64,000 nucleotides of DNA from Cucumis sativus (Eukaryota > Streptophyta > Magnoliopsida > Cucurbitales > Cucurbitaceae): positions 30,040,408-30,104,407 of the forward strand of contig NC_026657.2 in NCBI RefSeq assembly GCF_000004075.3, read 5' to 3'. Below the pieces are notes generated by a model, which searched no databases, was not told the origin of the DNA, and saw nothing but the letters and a program-made list of their open reading frames with translations. Made by a program: the position numbers and the translations under genes. The number at the start of each line of letters is the position of its first letter. The stretch's first letter is position 1. Below, one piece after another: positions 50,270 through 62,257 of the stretch.

Positions 50270-52975
50270 TGAATATCCTACCACAAATTGAGCTTATAGT
50301 TTTGTGTATCTATTTACCTTCTCAAAAGAAAGTGCAGGTTTCAAGCATGTTCTCATTGAACTCATTTGTCTCCATTCTTCAATTTTGATATTTCATTACA
50401 CAAATACTCAATTATTACCCCCAAATTGAGGTTTTTTTTTTTTTTGTTGTTGATAAAGAAATTAAATGGAATAAAAATGCAACTAAATGCAATGATTTAA
50501 CAAATACTATCAAAAAGTACCTAATAAATTAAACTAATTAATTCCATGATATTTTTTTTCTCTAAGTTATGCTACTTCCATGGATGCACAGAATAACTTT
50601 TGCTTTTGTTACAAAATAAGAAGTTGTCCTTGCAGGCCTAATAATTACATTGTCATGTCTATCATCTCAATATTTTCAAGTTATCTGTTGTGTTTATATT
50701 GATATGACGGTGTCTAATATAATTCAAACTTTTGCATAAAGTTTCTATAAAGGTTGGTAGATATAATTTATTAATGAAATTTAAAATATAGAAAAGAAAT
50801 TTAGCACAAGAAAGATCCAAGTAGAGAAAAGTAGGATATGTTGGAAATAAGTTTCTAAACTTAAGGCCGTACCTAAAGTGAGTTAAGAAAATTGTTGTCC
50901 AAACTTGCGAAACCTTCATAACACTATAGAGCACCTTTTGATATAAAATGTAACATATACTTTAGAAAATGAAACAATGGTGGAGAGCTACATCTGAAGA
51001 AGGAAAACAGAAATATAGACCAAAGGACACTACGTGTAAATTAAGAGTCAGATTTTTTTTCTAGTTAATTTAAAAAGATAAAGAAAGAAAAAAATATGGG
51101 ATTTTTAAAAAGTTTTATTTTAATATATTTATTTTCAATATTGTTTTATTTTTTTTACTAAGATGATAAAAACGTACGAAATTTCCGTCTTGGGGTAAAA
51201 TACAATATTGAGGTTGTGTACAGGCGATAGAAAGTGTCGGTAAGCCTTAGATTCCTTTTTTTTTTTTTAATTTATTATAAGTATTATTAATTACTACTCT
51301 ATTTTATATATATATAGTTGTGCATTAATAATTCAATTCAAAAACATTTTTTTATTTTTGTCATATGCATGAATAATATGTGTAATGGTATCCAAAGGGA
51401 TTTTGTGATCCAAAACTTATGATATCCTTATTATTTTAATGTTTTATTTCTTTTCACTATCAAAATCTCTTTATTCTTTACGCATATATATATATAATTC
51501 ATTCGCAATACATAATTATATTCCAATTCAAATTAATAAAAAAAATGCGTAATAAATGGCTTTTCAAATAAGTAAATCAAAAGCGGATAGAAAATTAAGC
51601 GCGAGATTAATGGAGTTTTATATATTTTTAATCATATTGCGTTCTTCCTGTTTTCGTTTTCTTCGTATTGTATTAAATATTTCTTTTACAGAAATTATCT
51701 TAAAATTACTAAAAACATTTATAAAATAAAATAAAAACTTTGGTATATTTAATTTTATTAAAATATGAAAAAAATATTTGAATGTAGCATAGTTTACAAG
51801 TTTATCTTGCCCCTTCCATCAAATTATTGTTCATGTTAGAATTAAGGAGCTATGTGGATGGGGTCAATAGCACATTTTTTAGACCAGGTTATATAAACAT
51901 AAATAATATGAAAATAGAAAAATAGGCATGTAAATAACTTAGGTTTGTTATGTGATTCCGTACTTGGTAATTGGAAGCGCCAAACAATAGATGGAAACAT
52001 TCCAATACATTTCTAAATGTAAGCTAATAGTACTCTTGAAATTGATCAGATGACTAATGATACAGAAGCGGTGTCAAGGTGGTTAGTTTTGAAATGTCTT
52101 CACATGCCCTATTATTTGTCGGCTAGAATTAGTTCACATTTTTCAAAGCTTAGGTTCTTTCCTACCTTTTAAATTATTGTTCATTGTTATTTAAAATATG
52201 GGCACGATATAAAGATTGAATGAGACATGGAATAATAATATAATAATAAAGTATACGGATCACAATCTTATGGAAATATGCCGTAGCCAAGAATCTTTTT
52301 AAATTTCCTCCAAGTTCCATTTATAAACTTATATGTGAAAAGAAAAAGAAAAAATATTCTATTATTGTATGGATTGTCTAAATTTGTAGAAAGATATGGC
52401 TAGCTTTTAGTATTTGATCTCACATTATAATTCTACATCAATACAAAATTTAAAAAAATGTAAGTTTTTATTAGACAATAGGTTACAATTATGGAGCTTA
52501 ATAGTTGAAAAGGTTAGTAGAAAGGAGTAAAAAATGAATTAGCTAAATATGGTATGAATTATGAAATATGATGATAAGGGGAGAGAGTGAAAGCATGGAA
52601 AATTCATGCACCCGCTGGGATGTGAGCTGGCAAATTATGACTGGCCGACAATATAGGGCGGTGACTGTCACCTTACACATACGTCAACGCACCGTTTGTT
52701 TTGCAAAAGCGAAGAAGAAAGTATTCGGTTGAAGAATCCAGTGTACTTGACCCTACAGTAACAGAGTGAGCACGGTTGAAAAATGGCAAAATCGGGACCG
52801 TCAATTACTTACAAGTTAACATTAAGTGAGGTACAATAATGTGATGCCCTACCGCATCAAATTCTTATAATACAATATTTACATTATGATTGATTGTGTG
52901 TGCATTTTTATATGGCATGGAGTATATATATATATATATATGGTTCTGGTTTGGATTTATTTTCTTCTTGATTTA

Positions 52976-52981
52976 CACGTG
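52976..52981. promoter_or_regulatory. CACGTG G-box
   Basis: A perfect G-box in TTTACACGTGAGG context just downstream of the promoter-like patch. No gene follows within 3 kb, so any role is unproven. Confidence 0.25.
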
Positions 52982-54226
52982 AGGTGGACATTTACATTTA
53001 TTGACGTATATATTGATTTTTTTTTAAAAAAATTATTATGATTGTTTTGTTGGAAAAAAATCTAATTTAATTCACATACCTATGTGTTACTGGTTATAAC
53101 TCATATCTCCTATCTAATTTCGCTCCATAATGATTGAGAGATTTAGGATATTCAATTTCTGTTCATTTGATGTTTCATGATCATACAGTGTGCTTAACTG
53201 CTTATAGCACACTGTTGGTGATATATTTGTGCAAAGGGTTTTTTATGTCTTGTTCTATAAAGGTTAGTGAAATTGCATATCAGATTTGGCCTGTTGTTGT
53301 TACCATTGAGTTGGTGCCTCTAATGATGGGGTAGTTTATTTATTACGTAGAAAGAAAGTTTTAATTAACTTGTTTGTTTAATTATTGATGGTCTTACTTG
53401 TTGATTGTGTCGAATTTGGTTTGATGTAAATCACTCGAGAAATGGTATATGGTTTAAATTCTCATTATCTCAATTTTATATATTAAAAAAATTGTTGAGT
53501 TATTAAATTTGAAAATTCAACCCTCAAGCAGTAGACCTAGATTTGAAATTTAGAACTAAAGTTAGTAATTTAATCTTTAATTTTACTTTATTGAGGTGTT
53601 AGTTATAGTATTCATCCAAATTATTCAAGGTTAATTTAAAATTCACACATGACACGACACAACTTGATTGATTTGATTGATTTATTTTTGTTACTCATTA
53701 ATTTGATTGATTCATACTTGAAAATCAATAATAGGTCAACTTTCATCGATGAAATATATATCCCAATTAAATTTAATGTAATCATCTATTGAACTATGAT
53801 TCCATTTATGTTATGAAACTATAATAAAGTATTTTTTTTATGCTGGTATAAAAGGGAAACGTGAATAAGAAACATTTAATAATTCAATAACATATCATTT
53901 AATACGTAAAAATGGTCGTGGAATTAATATAGATTGTTGTAGTATTATAGATTTAAAAATTAAGAATGATAATCTAACGATGATAAAAATAATCTATACG
54001 TGGTATCTTATCCTCAACCACTATTTCATAACTAGGTTTGTTGGTGCAGGATATACTGCAGAAGCACAATCATATTAGTCGTTTGGAATTTCAGAATCTA
54101 TAATGCTTAATTATATTTTTTATAACAGTGCGTGAATCAGTCTCGATTGTGATAGTTTATATTTTGATTTCCTGTTAAAGGAGTTACGTAGGAAGGAGAT
54201 ATGCTTTGTGCTAGAGTAGATGCTTT

Positions 54227-54571
54227 CTAGGAATTTTGAGTGGAACATAGAGTTTGATTGGGATATTGCCACTTTAGTAGATCACGACACTGGTCTGTCT
54301 CATCTATAGTAATAGGTTTAGGTCTAGAGAAGAGTGTAGCGAATGTGATCGTCTTTGAAAGGGAACATAACCTCTTCATGCCTATAGTGATACACGAACG
54401 CATATTTACTTGATGGTTATGTTTTGTTCGTGTGCGTGGTGGTTCTATTTGTTGCAAACAGGAATTGAATAGGTTTGTGAAGAAATCGTAAGTGGGGTCA
54501 GTGAAGATAGCCTTGGGGAACCCACAGTATTGATGAAAAGATGGACATGGGTTTGTGATTGTATAGTACAA
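54227..54571 (-). pseudogene. Possible decayed retroelement integrase fragment
   Basis: The open stretch has YCGFPKAIFTDPTYDFFTNL, which faintly recalls the retrotransposon integrase pattern (G-x-P-K-x-I-x-[ST]-D-R-D-P-x-F). The Asp-Arg-Asp part is not kept and the following residues do not match. No LTR, RT or RNase H remnants were found nearby. It could equally be a chance frame. Confidence 0.15.
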
Positions 54572-56799
54572 GTTGCTTCATGTTTATTTCTAGAGTGAGA
54601 TTGAATAATTTGGATTAATATAAAATGAAAATAAAAACTTCAAATATATATAAATGTGAATATATAAAAAAGAAGAATTGGGGCCATTTACTTTTTATAT
54701 ATTCACTCCTGACAGACTCAGGAATTTTACCCCTTTTGGATAAACATAAGATTTCAATTCTGTTTTTACAAACCCTACTTTCAATTTTTAACTTTATTAT
54801 ACATATATTTATGTAATTTCAAAATATCTATTTATTTTGATTTTATCTTATTTTTTATTTATTAACTATTAAGGCAAACATATCATCAAAGTAATGCAAA
54901 AACAGTAACATCCACCAACCAGCAACATCATCAAACTAAATACAAAATTAACAGCTGCCTTAATAGATATAAAGTGAGTAGTAATAGATGAATTTTAAAA
55001 TATGAGAATTTGTTAAATTTTATCATAAGAGTTAAAAAGATAGGTGATAGTCAGATTTCTTTTACAACTGTCATATATATATTTCAAATATTCTATTTTA
55101 GTGTCGCTATTAGAATCTTATATGATATGGTAAATTTACAACTCTATAGTTAATAATTTTCTTCTGTTTTCTTATCTTTTTTTCATTCTATCCTCAAAGG
55201 TTAATTAATTAATATTATAATATCATTAAATTAAAGATTTACAGTTGGTAATTTTATTCCTCTTAGATAATCTTCATATTACATACCAATCCAGTAGAGT
55301 TCTTTTTCTCTCTTTTCCTGTAAACAAGTAATAAAAATCTGGAATATAAATTTAAGATGGATTGAAAGTAAGTAAAAGAATATAAACGTGAAAGTTAAAG
55401 ATATTAAGATAAAAATAGAAAGAAACTGAAAAATAAAAATAGGTAAAATGATATCTTAACATAAAATTACTAAAATTACATTGCATAGATTGAAATATAA
55501 TTTGGTGAGGATAGGTTTGAAGTTAAAAGAGTGGCTTAGAATGTCCTTTTCTTAACTAAAAAGAATGGGGTTGAGTCAAATGAAAAGGACAGGATCAATG
55601 GATCATAGAGGATGTAAAAAGGCCAAGTACCTATCAACAGAAGGGAATGAGTTTAAGAGGATTTCAATGGACATAGATAACGATATTAAAAAAAAAAAAA
55701 AAACACTATTATATTGAACAAGGTAGCATATCTCTAGTACAGATTTACAATTTGATTGTGTAACTATCTCTTTAAATGATTTTTTTTCATGGTAAGGTGA
55801 AAAGGAAAAATATATGAAAAGAAAAAAGAACAAGAATCAAAGTGACATTAATGGCAAAGCCCATCTCCAATCCCTTTCAAAACTATTTTTTTTTCCTCTT
55901 CAAACAGAGTTACATGTTTTATCATTTAAGTTTGTGAAAGATGGTGGTTGAGATTGAGAGACTTTGAAAGAAATATTAGATCCTCTTCCATCTCATACCC
56001 TCAACACATATTTCTTTATTTCTTTATGTTTCTTTTTACTCAAGTGTTTTGAGATATATGACCATCAAACCCAACCATGTATAAATATACACATATGCTC
56101 TCTTTGCATCTCTTTGCATTTCATATGAATGCACCTCGAAGATTGGTTTGATTGTTTGTTGGGAATACAAGTAATGTCTCAATCAATCTATATTTTTATA
56201 GCCACGGGAGATTGTTTATAGCATAGTTGTGTATTTAAGGGTTCGCTAGAAATAACAATTATAATTCAAGTTTAAAAAATAATTTAAAAATTTGACCTTA
56301 GAAAGAAATGGAAGCGACATATTTGAATACATGTGGAGGTTATATGTGTGAAACACAATTCATCCATATACAAAATATGTCTTTGATAATTTTAATTTTT
56401 TGAAGGGTTAGTTTCACATGCATGTTTAAAATTGTCAACAAAAGAATAATTTGATGAGCTACCAACTTTATATTAAGAAAGAATTTGATTTTTTGATATA
56501 TAGAAAACCAAATTGAAGACTGGAATGAAAGTTTCATCACCCATTAAACAGAATTTCTCCTTTGAATGCATTCCAATAAAGAAAAAGAAAAAAGAGAAAT
56601 GCATATTTGATTTCACATTATAATTTTGTGTTTCTTTTGAAATTTGAGATTGTAATTGGCCAAAATATAACTGTGGGACCCACATTTCCATTAAGGCAAC
56701 AATTTATCTCTTATTTATTTATTTATCTCCTCATTCTCTATTCTATTTCCCCCTCGCCGGTTGCCACTCTCACTCTCCTATTCCACTTCCACTCTCCCC

Positions 56800-57885
56800 A
56801 TGGCCTTCTTCTTCTTCCTCCTCCTCCTCCTCATTTCCCCCGCCGCCGCCTCCTGGCCTCCCTCTCCTGGCTTCTGGCCCAGCACCCGCTTCCGCTCCAT
56901 GGAATTCTACAAAGGCTTCCGCAACCTTTGGGGCCCTCAGCACCAAAGCCTCTCCCAAAACACCCTTTCCATTTGGCTCGATCGCACCACCGGCAGCGGC
57001 TTCAAATCCCTCCGCCCTTTCCGATCCGGCTACTTCGCCGCCTCCATCAAACTCCAACCCGGCTACACCGCCGGCGTCATCACCTCCTTCTACGTATTCC
57101 CCTATCCCCCTGTGTTTTTCAACTTTTTTTTTTTTTACGTTTCTGTGTTTCGTCTTTCCCTGTTTTGAAATTCATCTCTCTCTTTTTCTTAATCCCAGCT
57201 CTCGAACAACGAAGCCCACCCAGGATTCCACGATGAAGTCGACATCGAATTCTTAGGAACCACATTCGGTAAGCCGTATACATTACAAACCAATGTTTAC
57301 GTTAGAGGAAGTGGCGACGGTCGAATCATCGGCAGAGAAATGAAATTCCATCTCTGGTTTGACCCCACGAAAGATTTTCACCATTACGCCATTCTATGGC
57401 GTCCAAATGAAATCATGTACGTAAACTCATTACCCCCCATCATTCAATTTCACCATGAATCCATCTGGGTTCGGTTTTGTTTAAACCACTCCATTTTTCT
57501 TTTTATCTCTGTTTTCAGATTTCTCGTTGACGACATACCCATCAGAAGATACCCAAGGAAAAGCGCTACAACATTTCCACTAAGGCCAATGTGGCTTTAT
57601 GGTTCAATCTGGGATGCATCTTCATGGGCAACAGAGGATGGAAAATACAGAGCCGATTACAGATATCAGCCATTCGTGGCAAAGTATACAAATTTTAAAG
57701 CAGGGGGTTGTTCGGCATACTCCCCGGCATGGTGCCGGCCAGTGTCAGCGTCGCCGTTCCGGTCAGGGGGGCTGACTAGACAACAGAAAAATGCAATGAA
57801 ATGGGTTCAAAGCCATCAGTTGGTTTATAACTATTGTTGGGATAATAAGAGAGACCATTCCTTAACACCAGAGTGTTGGCATTAG
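56800..57885 (+). CDS. XTH32: Xyloglucan endotransglucosylase/hydrolase, XTH32 type (group III-A)
   Basis: GH16 cell-wall enzyme that cuts xyloglucan and either hydrolyses or religates it; secreted to the apoplast. Three exons: 56800-57093, 57199-57416 and 57519-57885, GT-AG and in phase, giving 292 residues. I took the ATG giving [11 protein letters not shown]; residues 1-18 form a clear signal peptide ending near SPAAAS. The catalytic motif [10 protein letters not shown] has Glu111 as nucleophile and Glu115 as acid/base. No N-x-S/T site directly follows the motif. The C-terminal XET_C part has the paired cysteines [11 protein letters not shown] and YNYCWDNK with [24 protein letters not shown] and the overall sequence follow Arabidopsis XTH32; group III-A members tend to hydrolysis. 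The exons, especially exon 1, are markedly GC-rich against their surroundings. Confidence 0.95.
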
Positions 57886-58158
57886 AACTTCAGGGATCAA
57901 AAAGAGAAATTAGGCTTTTTTTATGGACTGAAAGTGAAAGCTCCATTAAATTCTTGCTGTAATTTCTTTTCATTTCTTATCTTTTTTTGGGTGATTTTAT
58001 TATTGGTTTGAAAATTTTTAATTTTGAAAGAGGGGGGGTCCCAAGTGGAAAAAAAATGGCACAAAAAAGGAACAGATACGAGAATTGTTGACCTCATAGG
58101 GTCCAAAATCTCATATTAGAAAAGGGAGAAAAAGAAAATGTATTTTTATGCCAACAAA

Positions 58159-58164
58159 AATAAA
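58159..58164 (+). terminator. AATAAA polyadenylation signal of the XTH gene
   Basis: The first canonical AATAAA after the XTH stop codon, about 275 bases downstream, in an A/T-rich context. Plant signals are loose, so this is only a likely candidate. Confidence 0.35.
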
Positions 58165-61100
58165 TGAAATATTGTGTGGAGATGTGTAATGTAGTTTACA
58201 TTACCTTTGTTCTCATTTCAAAATGACATGTCCTATTTTATTATAATAATTATGAGATGAGTTGAATAAGTATTTTTATTTAGACCTAAGTCTATGGATT
58301 AATGAGTTCACTTGATTGATTAGAAATGAAAAGTTTTGGCTCAAACTCCATAGGCTAAAGATAGAAGATCGGAGGAGGACAAAGAAAAGGGCTTTCAATA
58401 TAATATTTAGCTTTTTTAAAAAAAAATTAAAAAAGAAATTCAGTATATGTAATTTTAATATTGTATGAGATAAAAATATGAACATCAATTATTGATAGGT
58501 AGGGTAAAGTGAAGCCTATGATTGAGATGAGTAAAAAGTAAAGTTTGACCATTTTATAGTGGTAACTTGTAAATTCAAATATCTGTATTTTACTTTTACC
58601 ATGAATGAAAACATATACACAGACATTTAAAAAGTTTTAACTATTACTAATAAGTTGCATTGTTTAATTTTAATAACAGTTGTAACTTAGATTAGATTGC
58701 ATCTTTATCAAATCAAGAGTTATATTTGGATTACAAACTAATTGTTAATAATAATAATAATAAAAAAAAAAACATAACGTAGTAATTGAAACACCAATTA
58801 CTACATAAAAAAAGATGACTTGATCTATTTCTTTTTTCTTTTGAAAAAAAAAAATCTTAATGACATTTAATTCAAAAAGAGAAAGAAAAATATCTTTTTT
58901 TAGTACAACTATAAATTTTAAATGTTTTTAGATTTGATTCTTTTTATTTACAAAGATTTACTTAGCTGAGTTGTTTTAATAAATACAATTTTGATTATAA
59001 ATAGTAAAAAAAAGAAGTAAACTAACGTTGAAATTTATAAAATTAATTTATAAACTTTTTTTAAAATTTAATAATGTTGTGAAAAGATTAGTTTAATTAT
59101 CATCTAGCTAACCTCACTACAACTATATATATAGAATGGTAAACGATTAATTTTAAACATCTTTCTTAAGTAAAATAAAAGCATACCATAAAAGTCTTTC
59201 CAACTAATTAAATGAGTCCTAAAGGCTAGAGACAAGGGAAAAAGGGGTTAGCAAAATAATTTAAATAAAGGTTGAATGTGACAGGAAGTTACATCAATAT
59301 AATATTTCTTATAGTTATGCACACTGCCATGTTTTACCTATAAATAGGTATTATGAGTTAATTATTCAAGATGATTAGTGAAACAACTTTATGTAATCAT
59401 TTTAATGATCTATATAGATAAGCACTCTTAAAGTCCATCATTCTCAATGTATGACAAAATTCAAACCATGTGGAAACAATGAAAGAATGGCTAAAATTAG
59501 ACATATAATAGCTTATCCTTAGCTTATGATAAACCACATTAAACGTCTCATATATGGCAATCATATTGTGCCTTTTGAGAAAGAAGAATAAGCTTCACAT
59601 TTATGGAGAATGTTGTAATGCATATTTACGTGTATATAACAAAGGGATCATGATCACATAGATCAACATACATAATTCAAAACAATGAATCAGTTCAATC
59701 ATGGTTTACTAATGTATGCATGATATATACTCATATCGATGATTAAGAAGTTTGTCAAGATTAAGTTGAATCTTTTATTTGCGTTACTCATGGATCTCAT
59801 GTTGATGTATATGCAGTTTTTAGGGTTTAGAGAAATGATATACACAAACTCTCAAACTTTACTAACGTCCCTTTGACTCTTGAATATGAAATTGTCTTTC
59901 TAACAAAATTTCTTTCTCACTTTACTAGTGGACGTAGCTAATGCATTCTCAACGATTTTCACAAATAAGTAAATTCTGTAAATAGTTATCAAAGTCAGTG
60001 TCACAGTGATTATAATTAGTTCTCTAATTTTTTAACTGATAGAATTTTGAAATGGATCATCCACATTTATATTACAAACTTTTAAAAGAATGGTATATTT
60101 GAATGAGAAGAAGATGATGTAAATATATATTGTAGTGTGAAATAGAAAAAAAGAAAGATAAAAGAAAACAGGTCTGTGTTAACTTTAGAGTAGAGACAAA
60201 GGGAGTGAGAGCCCAGATTTGAATCCAAAGATAGCAAACCAAAGGAGGAAAAGAAGAAAATGCATTGAGTAGTAAGCAAAATACATACAAGAAAACAAAA
60301 TACAAGTTGAGTTGGCACAGTCTCATTGGACAAAACCTGTCTCTTTATACACCAATCAAACTCAACCATTATAGATTCCACTTTTTGCCAAACAATAATG
60401 CAATATATGTATAAAAGAAGAAGAAAACGAAGAAGGGAGGAGGAGGAAAACCCCAACAAATATAATGTCATACAAGCTAAGACTCCATGATGGTGCATAA
60501 AATATATGGGTCCAAAAGTAGGGATATGATCTTTTAACATTTTATATATATTAATTGGAGTGATAAAGAGATTTTGTGTGGAATATTATGAATGTTTCCA
60601 AACCAAGAAATATGATAAGCCATTGCTTCAATCTCTTTCTTTTTATCTTCTTTTGGCATCTTTTGCCATATTCAGAACTATTTGAATATTGTTTGCTTCT
60701 TTAGCTTAACAATGGCAACCAAATTAAAAGATGCTAACTTCCAATACATATTTCAAATAAGGCTTCATTTGTCAGTTTCCACTTCCCAAACATTCTTTTG
60801 CCTCACCCATGTGGGGATGTTGAAGTTGAAGTTCAGCCAACTATTTTTCTTTTTCTTTTTTCATTTTATCATTTTGAAGGGTTTGTTTGGATTTACATTT
60901 TACTTATTTATACACTTTTTTTTTTCATTTATAAACACTGACTTAAATATTTAGAAAGTTAATCAAAATATAATCTTTCAAATATTACTTCAAACATGTT
61001 TTCCTTATATAACTTCCAAGTTCAACTCTACTCTTCTCAAAAACTTCCCTTAGAAAGCACCTTTGCAGGGATTGCTTCTTCTCTAATAATCTCAAAAAAT

Positions 61101-62022
61101 CATTTTTTTTATAAAAAAATCTTATCTAATAAGATACCATCACGTTTAGAATGGAAAAAAAAAAAAAAAAAACTCGATTTGTTATAGAGATTGAGTTTTA
61201 AGATATATTTTCATCTTATCAAATGATCATTGAAGTAACAAAACAACACAAAATTTCCTCATATATGTACTTTGCATTATATTTATACCTCTCATACATT
61301 TTCTTATATATATATATATATATAAGTTGAAATAATAATAAAGGGTATGATGGTCTAAGTATGGAACTAAAGTTTTTAATGATTAACAAAAACTTTACTT
61401 ATTGAAAATGCCATTATTGCATTTTATGAAATGAAAGCCATATATGTATATATTATCATAATAAGGAAAGAGCACATAGATGATGATACAGAAAGGACAG
61501 AATTTGAAATAATTTAGGGATGACAAAAAAAAGGGCCCATAGGCATCTAAATCTTTTATGTTGAAGAAGAAGAATACATGAAGAGCCATGTGCCTAAAAG
61601 CCAGAAATCTTTACCCCTCTAAATGAAAACAACAAATGCCAAAATGAGAAAGAAAGACCATAGAATTTGAAAGAAGCTGCTAAGCTAAGGGCTCTTTTTG
61701 AGTGGTGGGCTTTGGATTTTGAAGAGACATTATAATTTATAGCCCATTATTATATGATAAGTCTTGTCTAAAGTTTGAGTTTGAGCTGTTACATCTAAAC
61801 TACTAACACATATACACTATTTATATCACATTTTGCTTCATGATTATCTTTTGTCAGTTTTTTATAATTCAACTTCATGTTTTGGGTTGAATTGTGTGGA
61901 TGAACGAACATAATTCTTATTTTCTTTTCTTTTAAGATTGATCCTTACAATCACAATGTTGAAGATAAGTAATAAATGAGAAATGGAATAAATATGAAAA
62001 GTAGGAGTCTATTATCAACATT
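58165..62022. other. Gene-free AT-rich interval between XTH and the tRNA gene
   Basis: No supported gene. The longest open frame (minus strand 60082-60540) has a Phe/Leu/Ser-rich translation from pyrimidine tracts and no recognisable motif. TA runs occur near 61306-61324. Confidence 0.55.
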
Positions 62023-62096
62023 GGCCTATTAGCTCAGTTGGTTAGAGCGTCGTGCTAATAACGCGAAGGTCGCAGGTTCGAGACCTGCATGGGCCA
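62023..62096 (+). tRNA. tRNA-Ile (anticodon AAT)
   Basis: A 74-base intronless cloverleaf. The acceptor stem GGCCTAT pairs with ATGGGCC (one T:G wobble), followed by discriminator A. The D arm has TAGCTCAGTTGGTTAGAGC. The anticodon stem is 62050-62054 with 62062-62066 and the loop CTAATAA has anticodon AAT at 62057-62059. The T arm is GCAGG-TTCGAGA-CCTGC. The A box lies in the D arm and the B box GGTTCGAGACC at 62075-62085. It reads the Ile codons AUU, AUC and, after A34 to inosine editing, AUA. CCA is not encoded, as expected for a nuclear gene. Confidence 0.97.
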
Positions 62097-62097
62097 A

Positions 62098-62104
62098 TTT
62101 TTTT
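62098..62104 (+). terminator. RNA polymerase III T-run terminator
   Basis: Seven consecutive T begin two bases after the tRNA's discriminator base, the usual Pol III stop. Confidence 0.85.
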
Positions 62105-62257
62105 ATAACTTTTTTTCTCATTCTCTTTTTCTCCTTGATATTACGGTTTCATATTTCTTTTTCCTCGACTCAGATAAATTGAGATTTATCGAAGGGTCCG
62201 TCAGTTCTTCAGATTCGCGATCTTCTTTCTTCAATCTTTTGGCAATTCGATTCGAAA

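Larger units (their letters stand above)
50290..56700. other. Gene-free interval upstream of the XTH gene
   Basis: More than 6 kb without a recognisable gene. Noted inside: a less AT-rich promoter-like patch (52590-52850), a TA run at 52921-52941 followed by CACGTG at 52976-52981, and a possible decayed retroelement fragment on the minus strand (54227-54571). The rest is AT-rich with short homopolymer tracts. Confidence 0.55.

Noticed and set aside
56770-57057. A 95-codon minus-strand frame
   Set aside because: It is the antisense shadow of GC-rich XTH exon 1.
60082-60540. A 152-codon open frame on the minus strand
   Set aside because: The translation is dominated by Phe, Leu, Ser and Ile from pyrimidine tracts, shows no motif and overlaps another open frame. 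It looks like chance.
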